The notes beneath the pieces are model-generated. The model was given only the letters and a program-made list of their open reading frames with translations, was not told the DNA's origin and ran no database searches. Positions 11,964-23,974 of a stretch of 64,000 bases of DNA are shown piece after piece (the first letter of the stretch is position 1; each line of letters opens with the position of its first letter). The DNA lies in assembly GCA_948567375.1 (NCBI GenBank), contig OX419757.1, positions 51,023,665 to 51,087,664 on the forward strand, written 5' to 3'. This stretch comes from Lunularia cruciata (taxonomy: Eukaryota; Streptophyta; Marchantiopsida; Lunulariales; Lunulariaceae). The position numbers and the translations under genes are program-made.

Positions 11964-12410
11964 TGTAAAAGACCAAGATCAAAGAGAGAAATAGGAGAAT
12001 GGAAGATCATATTGGGACAGTTTAGTGTGTGGGAAACTCCAGATGCCTAGCATGAGCTTTGGCTTTGATATTTATAGGGAGCATACAAGGCTCTTGAGAA
12101 GCTTCTCAAGAAGCTTTTTAAAGCCATTTTTGGAATGCAAGCCAAGAAGCTAAAAGCTGCCTACTTTGCATGCAAGCTAAGCTAATTGGAAGCTTCTAGA
12201 AGCTACATACTTGAGGTGCAAGCTAAGCTAGTTGGGAAGCTTCCAAAGAAGCTTCCTCTTAAAATTCACCACTTGGTATGCATGTAATTCAATACTTGGA
12301 AGGTACCAAGTAGTTTCCTAGATACTTCTAGAATATTCTAGGCTAATTTGGTCTATTTGCTACTTTTTTTAGCCTTAAGTAACTTCATTGCTAAACTCCA
12401 TATTGTTACA
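11964..12410 (-). repeat. 5' LTR of chromovirus N1
   Basis: This 447 bp LTR reads TGTAACAATATGGAG...CTTTTACA on the minus strand. It is similar over its length to the LTR at 15822-16236. It contains several repeats built around GAAGCTTC palindromes (12080-12270). Its outer end touches M3 sequence, so N1 was inserted into M3. Confidence 0.75.
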
Positions 12411-15400
12411 ATATTGACAATTTTTCCAACCCAAGGAATGCTTACACTCTACTCACATCCATAGACCAAGGAATACATACCATACGCTCTACCTTGGTCT
12501 ATTGAACACCAAGTCCACTAGGGTAGATAGATAATAATCAACATTTTTGTGGATGAATTTGCACTTCCCATGATGTAATTTGAGTCCATGAGATCTAAAT
12601 CTCTCAAACACCTCCAAAAAATATCTTCCATGCTCCTCCATAGTAGTGTTATAGACCAAAATGTTATCAATATGGCACCAAGCAAAATCCTAATAGCATC
12701 ATATCCATGATCCTTTAGAATTGGGTATTAGTATTATTTAACCCAAATGTTGAGAACTTCTACTAATAGAATACATCCTTTTTGTGAGGATCAATAGCCC
12801 AAAATTTTGTCTTGGACTTGTCCTCCTCTCTACTCGGCAATTGATAATACTCTACTTGAAGATCCAAAGTACTAAAGATTTGTGCATACCCAATTGTATC
12901 AAAGATCTCTTCCAATATATGCATAGCACATTGATCAACCCTAGTATATAAGTTGATAGGATAATAATATCCACATATCCATGTAATTGTTATCCATATC
13001 CTTCTTGGTTGGCATCACAATAGCTAAAGCAAACTTTCTATGATAGATCTTCACCAAACCAGCCTCAAAAAGATCTCTTCTTTGGCTTTGAGTCAATCCT
13101 TTCTCCATGTCACTATATTTGTAAGGATGTCAAAAAAATGGTGATCACTAGTCAGCTCAATCCAAATACCATGTCCTTTCAGAGCACCTCCAATCCTTCA
13201 TATTAAACCAAAAAAACTCATTTAGCTCCTCAAGAACCTCCAAACTTTTTGTCTTTCTCCTCTTGTAAGCTTGGGTCTAATGTTTGGTTCCCAAGTTTCC
13301 TCTATAACTGATATAGGAGTGGAAGATGCACTGATTGGCTGCTACAATAGGCACTTAAGAGCAATAATGTCATGCTACTAATTGCTAGAGTCCCCAACCT
13401 CAAAGCAAAAAACTCCTTCTACTCTAGTTGCAAGCTCAACACATCTTCTAGCTGCATCCCAAGTAGACCAAGAGTGTAATCCAAGTAGACCACGCTTGCC
13501 TTGATGAACCTCAAGTAGACCACTCTTACTGATAGCCATTGGTTGTGTCTCAAGAATACTATGTCTACTTGGTCCATCATCCCTAGCATGTGCTTGATTC
13601 ATACTGATAGGCACATAGCTCATAAGTGTTCAAGTGGTGATGCCTATCAAGTGCATCTTAAGTTGCTCTACCAAGCCAAGGCTCACAATCCAACTCAAAT
13701 AGTTTAGATTTATAGCTTAACCTAACACTTGATGCTTACATGCCTCTAACAATACTAAGATGGTGGTAATATCAATATGGAAACATAGCTCCTTCTCTCT
13801 CTTGTCAACATTGTGCTCCACCAAATGCTATAACAGTGAGTCTTAAACAAGTTTAGGACTCCCTCTCAAAAATCATGTGAGCTTAGGAAACTCATAAGTG
13901 GATAAAGCTGTTGGGTTGCCCAAGAAGGTTCACCACTATCATACATGACCTATTAGCCACTACCATTTTCTCAAATTAGCACTCAACATCCATAATATCA
14001 TCAATAGGAAGGTAAACTAGTCATTGAATCTCATCATAAGCACATTGTAAAACCTATCTAGGTAAGGGGTTTGTCCACCAAAGACATTGATGATGGCCCC
14101 ATGATCCAACTTGGGCTACATCTAATAACATGATAGGTCCCATCCAAGAATGGACCTAATGTGTACTTGCCACCACTTGTGTACAAGATTCACCCATCAA
14201 AACAATGTCTCTAAAATGTAGGCCAAAACATGGACTCATGAACTTGGAGATGTTGTAATATGCATAACATCTCCCAAAACACACCAAATGGGGATCTTGT
14301 AGACCTTGACCTTGGGTAGCATAGGTATGTCATTGATATAGCCATCTAGAAATCACCAAATGAATAGGAGCATACTCTCTATATCATACATTCCCAACAA
14401 GAAAATATTTGTTGGTAGGGCACTACAGACACTACTGACATTTGCAATAACTTAGAATACCAATAGGCAAGATGTGCCATATGGTGTAGAGAGACTTGCC
14501 TAGCAATCTTATCTCTCTCCATATACAAGTACCTCATAACCCATATACCTATATGTAATACTTTAGCTAGTCTTGTGTTAATCTCACCAAACAACTCCAA
14601 TAGGCATACTCTCTCTATTGGATACCACCAAGCAAAAAGTGTGATATCCAATGGTGAGAAGGTAATAGACTTTGGAGGCTCATCCTCACATTGTTCTCTT
14701 GGTGGTACAAAGGCTCTACTCCAAGCTTGTTGCACCAACTAATCTGCATGATGCTATAATCTCTCCTCAATGGAACATCCAAGGTGGATAGAACAATCCT
14801 ACTCATACTCCAAATCCAAGTGATCTCCTCTAGTACTAGGGTATCCTTTGCATCCGCATTCCCTTCCAATAAGTCACCAAGCCAAGTAACAAAATGATTG
14901 AAGATTGAAACTAATGTTATGGTCTTTAACTGTAGTGAGCCAAGACTACCATTACTAAAGTGCACCAATAGACAACATACTCATCCCTCACCTAATTGTC
15001 AACCTCACCTATAGGAAGTTGTCTCCTTTCAATAGTCAATATTGAAACTCATGGGGTATAACACTACTCTAACAACTAGCACATCATATGACTCTGCTAT
15101 TATTGCAATGGCCAGAGCTCTCACCATAGAGCTATTAGTTGGATGACCATGCTAAATCTAGAGAATGACCTCTCCACATGTGATGTATTTTGTAGAACCA
15201 CCCCCTAAAGATATTTGGATATAAAATAAACACCTCTCCATATTGGTCTTCCATAGCTCCAACAATTGTAGCCTTCTCCAACATAAGGAGCTATGCACCA
15301 AAGTCCAAACCACACATGGTCTATAGGTCTTCCTTGAAGGTCCTACTAGAAAAAAAAGCTTACTTTAGTTGTCATATTAGTGTGAACCAAGCTTGCTCAA

Positions 15401-15680
15401 AGGTAGGTCTAGTTGGTAACTCTTCCAACCTAGTTGTTGCTATTTTCCATAAACCATTGGTTGCTGAATGGGTTGCATGCTCCTCAACCAAGTCAGCTCC
15501 CACTATCAACCATCTCTACTTTAGAAAAATCAAGAATCATATCATATTTACTCTTAAAAAGTATGGTAAGCCATTCAAAACACTAGAGCTAGGTGAACTT
15601 CCAATGTAAACATGTCAGTAGTTGAGAGAAAAGGGAAGCATATAATCAACTAAGTGACCTCCAACATTGTGCTAGACTGT
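12411..15680 (-). mobile_element. Element M3: inverted, decayed fragment of the methyltransferase retrotransposon
   Basis: On the minus strand this aligns base by base with M1 and M2, from the region before the protease (about 15680) through protease, methyltransferase and RT to the RT connection (12411). The methyltransferase start is seen as RVCLLELFGEINTRLAKVL (near 14600), with RYLYMERDKIARQVSL after it. The segment after the methyltransferase is at 13378-13623. The RT YxDD region is near 12680. It is full of stops and small indels and is the oldest of the three copies. It is useful for ancestral states: where M1 and M2 have TAG after the catalytic Pro-Cys position, M3 has CAA (14333-14335). 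N1 interrupts it at 12411. Confidence 0.8.
13336..13344 (-). promoter_or_regulatory. UAG CAG CCA readthrough-type stop in M3
   Basis: The minus strand reads TAG CAG CCA, aligned with the same nine bases in M1 (26443-26451) and M2 (36073-36081). It fits the UAG-CAR-YYA leaky-stop consensus of tobamoviruses. Its survival in this heavily mutated copy suggests it was present in the ancestor of all three. Confidence 0.65.
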
Positions 15681-15821
15681 AATGCTTTGAGGATAGGAGA
15701 ACTCCTAAGAGTAACCCAAAAGAAGAAACACAAAGCTTCACATTCAAGAACTCCAATACCCCAAAGGAGCACCGTGTCTTTAATATATAGCAAAGAAGAT
15801 TCCTTCAAAGGAAGCTCTTCC
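15681..15821. other. Short unassigned spacer between M3 and the N2 LTR
   Basis: These 141 bp match neither M nor N in this window, and I see no coding potential or motif in them. Confidence 0.4.
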
Positions 15822-16236
15822 TATCAAAGATCAAGACCGAGGAGAGAAATAGGAGAATGGAAACTCACATTGGGATACTTGAATGTGGGAAACTCTAAAT
15901 GCCTAGCATGAGCTTTGGCTTTGGTATTCATAAGTAGCATATAAGGCCCTTGAGAAGTTTCTCAAGAAGCTAGCTTGAGCCATTTTCTTAGAATGCAAGC
16001 CAAGTTAACTAAGAAGCTCCTCAAGAAGCTTCTTTCTAGAAGCAGTCTTCTTGGCATGCAAGCTAAGCTAGTTAGAAGCTTCCTTCTAGAAGCTGTCTAC
16101 TTGGAGTGCAAGTTAAGCTAGTCCGGAAGCTTCCCACAAAGCTTCCTAGATGCTTCTAAAATATTTTGGGCTAATTTGGATTATTCTCTACTTTGTTAGC
16201 CTTACTAACTATGTTGCTAAACTCCATATTATTGCA
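15822..16236 (-). repeat. 3' LTR of chromovirus N2
   Basis: On the minus strand this follows the chromodomain end of the pol gene. It starts TGCAATAATATGGAG and matches the N1 LTR at 11964-12410. It carries the same GAAGCTTC-rich repeats (15950-16150). The left boundary is set by alignment with the N1 LTR end. Confidence 0.7.
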
Positions 16237-16254
16237 TATTCTCCCACCACTAGT

Positions 16255-17800
16255 TGGTGACGTTCTTGTTGCCATTGAAGCTTCAAAATCCTAGATGGTT
16301 GCCTGTGCATTCTGGAGGTGAGAAAGAGGTTCCCATGTGGCATCATGAAGGTTACATCCTTTCCAAAGGACCTTGTACTCCATGTATTGTTGGCATCCTC
16401 GTTTAATGTGGTGATGCGCAAGGATACAATCAACTTCATACTCCTCATGATCATTGATAGGGACAGGAGGAGGAGGGTTTTGGACTCAAGAGGAAAAAGA
16501 AGAGGGGTTAGGAACAAAGGGTTTCAACATGGAAACATGAAAGATAGGATGGATGCATATATGACAAGGCAAGGCAAGTCAATAATCAACAAGAAAGACA
16601 ATTTGGGTGACATCAAAGGGTCCTATCTAATTAGGGGCAAGTTTACAAACTTGGGTATCAAGTGAGAGCGGTAGATTACTAGAGGATAGCATAACTTGAT
16701 CATCAAATTCAAATGTGGGACAACAATGATGGTGGTCCGTATATTGTTTTTTAAGATTTTAAGTAACAAGGAGGTGAGATTTGGCTTGTTGGAGAGATTC
16801 AAAGATGGTGGTCAAGAAGGAGGTTGAAGTATGAGGGACTTGAGACGGAGGAGGAGCAAGAAGTGAATTTGGGACAAGTGGATCTTGGCCAAAATTGAGA
16901 AAGAAAGGAGAAAATCCGGTGCTTGCTTGTTTGGAATTGGTGTAGGCAAATTCTATAGCTTTAAGACATTCATCCCAATTGGTATGGTGGACCTTGATGA
17001 AGGCATGCAGCATATCTTCCAAGGTACAATTTGCACATTCAGTTTGTCCATCAATTTGAGGATGATAGGTTGTGGACAAAGCAAGCTTAATGTTGAGTAT
17101 GTGGAAGAGTGCTTGCTAAAACTTCCTAGTGAATCAAGGATGATAGTCGGAGATGAGTACATGTGGCATCTCATGATGCTTGAAGAAATTTCAAAGTAGA
17201 TTTTTGCTAAGGTTGGAGCATCTACAATATCAACGGTTGGTGCCATGTGAATTTTCTTACTAACCTTATCCACAAACGCCACGATTGCTATGTGTCCTTG
17301 CTTTATCTTAGGCAAGGATGTGATGAGATCCAAGCTCACATGTTCCCATTGAGTAGATGGTATGGGGAGGGATTGAAGGAGTTCATTTGGATTCTAGTTG
17401 TTGGCCTTGTTGTGTTGGCAGCTTTCACATGATCAAACAAACTCTCAAACATCTCATGTCATGTTGGGCCACCACCAATAGCGTTGGAGGGTACCCAAGG
17501 TCTTGTCCACACCCATATGACCAGCTATTGGTAAATCATGGGCTTCTTGAAGATGCACAAGTCGGAGATCATATTTGGCTGGAACATAGATTTGGTCCTC
17601 ATGGAATAGAAGACCTTCCTTGAAGGAGAACATGTTGTACTCCTTATCACATGTTGTAAGACAACCATGTACCATTTGGAAGAAGGGATCTTGTTGTAGA
17701 GCTGACCAAACTTGTTTTGGACCTTGCAGTTAATTGTCATTGTTGTAATTGCCATCGTGACGAGAGGAAGAGACTTTAAATCATGTTGTAATTGCCACCA
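16255..17800 (-). pseudogene. Chromovirus N2 integrase with C-terminal chromodomain
   Basis: The minus strand encodes a decayed Ty3/gypsy integrase. SLDLITSLPKIKQG carries the first catalytic Asp and STTYHPQIDGQTECAN the region of the catalytic Glu. The zinc-binding part is at 17454-17675 (RLVHLQEAHDLPIAGHMGVD). At 16270-16445 the C-terminus reads EEYEVDCILAHHH, then YMEYKVLWKGCNLHDATWEP and LSHLQNAQ, which is a chromodomain. In chromoviruses this domain binds methylated histones and steers integration. Several stops and frame shifts break the gene. The 3' LTR follows at 16236. Confidence 0.8.
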
Positions 17801-17879
17801 TGATGAGAGGAAGAGACTTTAAATCATGTCGTCATGATAGAGCCTTAGGGATGACATAGAACCAACCTGGTTTGTGCTC

Positions 17880-19198
17880 AAGTTTGATGTCAAACAATTG
17901 GAGTTGCTCCTCCCATCAATGATGTTGATGATGTTGACTCTTCATGTGTTCCACGTGAAAGGTTTGCAACAATATTTTGTGATCGGTTCGCATGATCACT
18001 TGTTTTCCTAAGAGATAATGCCCCCATACCTTGGTGGCATATACCATTGCAACTTGTTCCCAATCTTGAGTAGAGTAATTTCTTTCAGTTTTATTTAGTT
18101 GGCAAGACACAAAGGCAATGGGATGTAGTCCATCCGGGAATTCCTATTGCATCATTGCTCCAATTGCAAAGTTAGAAGCATCAAAATCAACCACACAAGG
18201 TAGCTCAGGATCATTTGGTTGAAGGATGGGTCTTGAAGACACCATATGTTTCAACTTTTGGAATGTTTCTTCATGCTTGGTGGTCCATTGGAAGCTCAAG
18301 TTCTTCCCCAAGAGGTCAGTCAATGGTGCAACCGCATGAGTATAATAATGGATTAAGCGTTGGTAAAAACTGGTCAATCCATTAAATGCTCATACTTCTA
18401 TAGCATCCTTTGGAGTAGGCCAATCAATAATGGCCTTGATTTTCTCCTCTTCCATCATGATCCCTTTTGATGACATCTTGTGACCCAAGAAGGTGACTTC
18501 CTTTTGCCAAAAGGCACACTTTGATTTCTTGCAATAAAATTCCATTGTCATGGTCGTCTTAGGACTCCTTGCACATGATTCACATGTTTTGCCTTTGTCT
18601 TGCTATAGATTAAGATATCATCCAAGAAAACCACCACGTACTGATCCAATATTTTATCTAACACTTGATGCATCTGATCCATGAAGATTGCTAGAGCATT
18701 AGTGAGCCCAAAAGGTATAACTCTCCACTCAAAATACCTATACCTTGTGCAAAAGGTAATCTTTTGCACATCCTTCCTATCAATAGAGATTTTCCAATAG
18801 CCGCTACGAAGATCCAACTTGGAAAAGTATCGTGCTCCACTCAGTTAATCAAGCAAGTCATTGATCCAATGCAAGAAATATGCATTCTTCACTATTTGCT
18901 TATTGAGCCCCTGATAATCAATATAGAAACAAAGTACTCCATCCTTCTTTAGAACAAATAGTACCGGTGCTCCCCAAGGCGAGGTACTATGTCATATGAA
19001 GTCCTTTTCCAACAACTCCATAAGTGTTGTTTGCAACTCCTCCAACTTCTTTGGTGAGAGTAGATAGATTGGTCTATTCACTAGAGTACTCCCTAGCAAT
19101 AACTTGATCTTGAAGGGCATACCACAATCAGGAGGTAATCCCTTTGGCAGATCATCCGGAAACATGTTCACAAACTCCTGAATTATTTGATCAACCAT
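17880..19198 (-). pseudogene. Chromovirus N2 reverse transcriptase and RNase H
   Basis: In minus-strand order the RT begins with LPPDCGMPFKIKLLLGSTL and SPKKLEELQTTLMELLEKDF (18992-19198). MDLRSGYWKISIDRKDVQKI and the catalytic YVVVFLDDILIYSK follow (18548-18817), then FYQRLIHYYTHAVAPLTDLL and the RNase H start DFDASNFAIGAMMQ (18144-18377). RNase H ends with DWEQVAMVYATKVWGHYLLG and TDHKILLQTF (17916-18110). The order RT, RNase H, integrase is that of Ty3/gypsy elements. Stops between the segments show that it is inactive. Confidence 0.8.
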
Positions 19199-19269
19199 TG
19201 CTCAATGAGGCTCTTGGCCCTCCTCAGATTGTCCTTGTGCAATCGGCTTGATCCACACCGGAAATAAAA

Positions 19270-19460
19270 ATTTATTTTCCTCCAAAGCTTGCTCTATGGC
19301 TGCTTCACTAACAAACTTCCCATCTAAGGACTCATCTCTCTTCAAAACTTGCTCCGTGGTTGCCTTCTTGGCAAACTTCCCATCTTGGGACCCATCTCCC
19401 TTCAAGGCTTGCTCTATGGCTACCTTCTTGGCAAACTTCCCATCTTGGGACTGACTATTC
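19270..19460 (-). repeat. Three 60 bp tandem repeats in the N2 protease-RT linker
   Basis: The unit CTTGCTCTATGGCTGCTTCA... recurs with a 60 bp period about three times and encodes, on the minus strand, a roughly 20-residue repeat of the form DGKFAKKATTEQVLKRDES. The N1 copy has a shorter array near 8080-8200, so repeat number varies between copies. Confidence 0.65.
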
Positions 19461-19489
19461 TTAGGTGTCTTACTCAGAGGTACCAGATA

Positions 19490-20725
19490 ATCTAATCAAA
19501 AATTATTGCATTGGTGTTGTACTTGAATTTGTCATCAAGTCCAATCAAATTCTTATGACATTTAAGCCAAGGTAGACCGAGAATGATATCATAGTGTAGA
19601 ATTGGCACTACAAACCTCATACACTCCAAATACTCCTTCCCAATCTTGAAGGTAACAAGATGCAAGTTATGGAATGCAAAACCCTTTCTACCATCCGCCA
19701 TCATCAATCTACTTCCAATTGCTGGTTTGATAAGAATACCCAATTCCTTTGCTACTTGCATAAACATGCAATTCCTGAACTTCCAAAATCAACCAAAATC
19801 CTACAACCCCAATTAGATATCATACCTTGCAAGTAAAATAAACTTGCATAGGTCAAGCCTTCAATCCCATTAGAACTAATCAAGCTCCTAATATGCAGCT
19901 TGAGATCTCCAATTGGGATTCCTTGTTTCCTTGATCATTTTGCTCCACAAACTTCATCTAGGCCACTTGTTGAGGTCACCTATTCTTGAGTAGACATTTA
20001 GTGATAAAATGTCCCAATTGGTAACAATAAAAAAACCACCATTTTATCATAGTTTCTCTCTATTTGTAGTGCCAAGTGGTCTTTATTGAATAACATCAAT
20101 CTCCATTGGTGTTGGCTCCTCCACCTGTGTGTAGTGTATCAGTAGGTACTGTGGAGGTTGAGGTCAAGACCAAGTTGTTGCAACCAAGGAATCAAAATGG
20201 TCTACCAACTGCATGGTTTCCTCCAAGTGTTTTAGCTCTTGCATAGTTACCTCTAATTTGGTTCTTGCCTTCAAGCCCCTCACAAATTGATTTAAAGCTT
20301 CACCTCCCAAGATATCTAGAATTTGCATGATGGTGTTTTGGAATTGCGTGATGTAACTTCTTACAAAACCAATCTATTTCAATTCTGCTAACTTATCCCA
20401 TGCAACTTGTGTGGCATTTATAGCTTGGAACCAATTAATTATTGCACTATTGAATTTTTCTCACATTAAGATTGGTGCAATTATTTGTTGTTCCACTCGC
20501 TCCACTCGGATTCTCCACCATAGCTTTGCTACTCCATCCAATTTGCTAGAAACCAAGAGAATTTTTTTTGTTCGCCTTATAGATTGGTAGCTTCAAAATA
20601 ATGTTCACTATCAAACACAAAATTCTCTATTGCACCCAGAAGATTCTTGCCTTCAAATACCTTGGGTTTAGGGAATCGGATTTGATCTTCTCCTTCTTGA
20701 ATTGGTACTCTCTCTACGTGCTCTT
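19490..20725 (-). pseudogene. Chromovirus N2 gag (partial) and aspartic protease
   Basis: The protease C-terminal half (19492-19767) reads MADGRKGFAFHNLHLVTFKI and ILHYDIILGLPWLKCHKNLI, the ILG.PWL pattern of retropepsins. A nucleocapsid zinc knuckle (YCYQLGHFITKC, first Cys lost) is near 20010-20045. Gag runs on toward 20725, where element M1 is inserted. The continuation of gag and the 5' LTR are not found on the far side of M1. Confidence 0.7.
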
Positions 20726-22383
20726 TGTCACACCATTTTTAGTGTCACATCTAGATTGCTCAAACACTCGAGTTCTAGTTATAGTAGTTGGAGTTATTTC
20801 AGTAGTTTCTCAAAGACTACTTCCCAACAGTCAAATTTTGTGTTTGGAGTACTGACTTCATGGTGGGGCCCACCGTCACTTTGCATCATTTGCATCATTG
20901 AGTGTGCCATCATTGGGACTGTTAGGGTTCAAACCTAGCTCGAGTCTAGGGGGTATACTTTTGAAGTGCAGCTCCAAAGAGCTCACTTCTATGATGTTGA
21001 GCCTTCGAGTTCCTGGCTATGGTGGACAAAGGCCGGCAAGCATCACCTGGATTCTCTTAGCTAGAGTGGATGTGGCTTGACTGTAATCAATACCCAGTTG
21101 TTGGCAGTTTATAGAGTGATAGATCAAGTACTAATATGAGTTGAGTTGAGTTGAGAGTGGGAAACAATCTGATTACATCAGAGAAGTGATGTTTGGGGGA
21201 AATCGGGCGCAGGAACTTTGAGTGTTGGTGGTATCTCCAAGCTTAGTGGATTGTTTGTAGCTCGATTGAAGTTCAATTTTCCCTTGGTGTGCAAAAGCTC
21301 ATTGCTTGATGGAGATTTTGCAGTAAGGCAGACGGTGTGCGGAAGCACTGGCCAATTTTTGAGCACAAAAGGAGCAAATTGAGCTCAAGAAGTGAAGGCA
21401 AGACCAATTTGTTGCAAGTTGAGCTCAAAAAGGAAAATTGAAGGTGGAGTTGGGAAGCTATTCTTGTGAATTTGTGATTTGGAGAAACTCTTGTTTGAGG
21501 CTTCAAGGCATAGGACTATGGGCTATGAGAAGGCTACAAAGGCCTAGAAAGGCCAACAAGTCAGCTTGCTAGCATGAGGCTAGCTAGTTTAGAGTAGATC
21601 TTGGTCATTGGTTGGCAAAATCTGCCTTTCCTACTAGATTGTGCGCAACAGGGTTTGACCCCTAGATCTCTTGTTCCTAAATTGGTACCCTAGCTAATTG
21701 GTCCACTTGCACTTGTTGTCCTAGTGAATGTGCCACTATTATCTATACACTTGTAGCTTTGGCTAGGAGAGGCAATTTGATCTCATTCTTGGTGATCTTG
21801 GTAGCTTAGTACTTAGATACAAACTTCTCTTATGTCAAATGCCAAATGGTGGCAGAGTCAGTCTTGTGTTGTTTTATGAGATGGAGGGTTTTTGTTTAGA
21901 TTTCTTATGATTGGATCCCCTCCATTCTCTGCTTTCTATTTGTGCACCACGTTTGTGTGAGGTAACCTGACTTTTGAGCATTGGTGTTCTAGTGTGCTCT
22001 CGGTAGTGAAGCTGGAGTGATGACCAATCAGACTACCTTTGTTTCTCTCTGGTGAGGTAGGAAGTGATGACCTACAGACCGTGAGAGTGCATGTTGTGAT
22101 GACAAGTTACAGGTTGTACTTTCTCCTAGTGTAGTTATCTCAATTAGAGTTACATTAGTGGGTGGTGCTTAGTTGGTGTTGGCACTTGGTGGTGTTGGCA
22201 CTTGGGGTACTTGCGGTTGCAACTTGTAGTTGCAGTTTGTGGTTCCGGTTTTTTGTTGCAGTTTGCAGTTGCAATTACTTTGTCACGATAGAGTTCTTTG
22301 GGGATTCCAGAGGAGATAGCCCTGCAATACGCAGTGGGTTTACTCGGAGTGGTACTCAGTATTAGCCTATATCTCAAGTCCCA
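20726..22383 (+). other. M1 5' noncoding region
   Basis: This 1.66 kb region before gag parallels M2 30123-32020. It contains a GAGTT microsatellite (21139-21158) and, at 21847-21860, TGGTGGCAGAGTCA. That matches the initiator-Met primer site TGGTATCAGAGCCA in 11 of 14 positions and may be the primer-binding site. No copy of the 3'-terminal 105 bp block is found here. Confidence 0.55.
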
Positions 22384-23974
22384 ATGAGCGAGGAGATTGA
22401 CTCTGAGTTGGAGTTTGACACAGGAGTTGATTCAATTGAGAGCATAGTTGGTGTGTCCGCACCATTGTTGTGGGACATGGATGAGATTTATATGGCTTCC
22501 AAAGGCCCTAGGCGTTACTTTGGTATAGTGGGTACCATTGAGTTGGATGACTTCATCCATGAGTTCAATTGTTGGTGTGATCTGCAGTAGATGCAAAACC
22601 CAACTTTGTTTACACTCTTCATGGCATAGAAGAGATTGTTTCAGCATCTAGAGGGTTTGCCAATGGATGACTACCATGAGTTAGGAAGAGCTCATTTGGA
22701 GGAGATCAAGTTATGGAAATAGTATTGGTCTCCAAACTATGTCTCTATCACTTCAGGTTTGGTGGCCAGGAGTAGATTGGCAATACCTACAAGTTCTAGC
22801 TCAAGTAGTGTTGGTGGAGCTAGTGGACGTGCACTAGCTAGAGATGGTGTTACCACAAGTGGAAGTACCACTAGAGGAGGTGGTGTGGTACCGGGATTTA
22901 ACCCCATGGTGGAGTTCTTCCATTGTTTGAGGCAAAACTACCAAGGAGTGTGGATTGACAAGCTAAGGAGCTTGCAAGAGTTCCAGTAGAAGGCTAGAGA
23001 AAGCCTACGCAAGGCATACACTTGCATGAGGCAGCTGATCAATTTCACTTAGGGAGTTACTGAGGCCCAAGCAGTCCAATTTTGGTATGGGATACTAGAC
23101 AAGGAGTTGCAACATAGAGTTTGTGATGTTATGTTGTTATAAGCTACTTTGCCTACTTTGGCAGTGGTCTTTGGTTTGGCTAAGCATATTGAGCTCAACA
23201 TGGTGGAGGAGAGGGTGGTGACATTTGGATTTGGTAGGGAGACCTCATCCACAACTATTACTTCTTCTAGAGTGTAGTAGAGTGCACCATGTCCAGTTGG
23301 TTTTCAAGGATAGGATGGACAACCCAAATCCTATAGAGCAAGTGGGGGGCCTAGTGGAGTTAGACCCTTACCTTCATTTTTGGGTCGGCAACAACCAATG
23401 AATAGTGGTGTTGCTTGTTGGACTTGTGGTGGACCTCACCATAGGAGAGAGTGTACTCACAGCAACGGACCTGATACCTCTAATGCATCACAGCCAACAC
23501 AGAGGCAATGTGAGCATTGCCACAAATTTGGTTACTCCAGTGACCGGTGTTTTGACCTACATCCAGAGTTACGGAGTGGTAGGCCTGCTATGGCAAGTAG
23601 TAGAGGAAGTCTAGTTCATGGAGGATGAGGTGGTAGAGGATCTACACCTAGTAGGGATGCAGTACTTGCCCTTACTTTTGATACAACTATGGCAACTCGG
23701 ATTGAGCAGTTGGAGCAAAGATTGGCTAGTATAGTTATTGCTCAGAGGAGATCAGATTCCGGTGTTGAAGCTTCCACCTCATATGTTGGTGATAGAGATG
23801 CTTTGGACTTCATGTGCGGAGCAACACAGGTGGATGCATCTACACTAGTGACTAGGAGTGTGGTACGTGCACTTGAGCCTAGAGGAGCATCAGTGGAGTT
23901 GGACCCATAGAGAGGAGAGGTTGGGAGACAGGTCAGACTTCCCTAGTCTTTCACAGTATATGAGGCATTGTAGA
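22384..23974 (+). pseudogene. M1 gag
   Basis: The reading starts at ATG 22384 with EEIDSELEFDTGVDSIES. Capsid-like sequence follows (FNPMVEFFHCLRQNYQGVW), then two zinc knuckles, CWTCGGPHHRREC and CEHCHKFGYSSDRC, near 23413-23550. There are many TAG stops, for example at 22588, 22627 and 22987. M1 keeps arginine at the position where M2 has a TAG in the second knuckle. A TAG at 23971-23973 ends the gag part at the same place as in M2. Confidence 0.75.
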
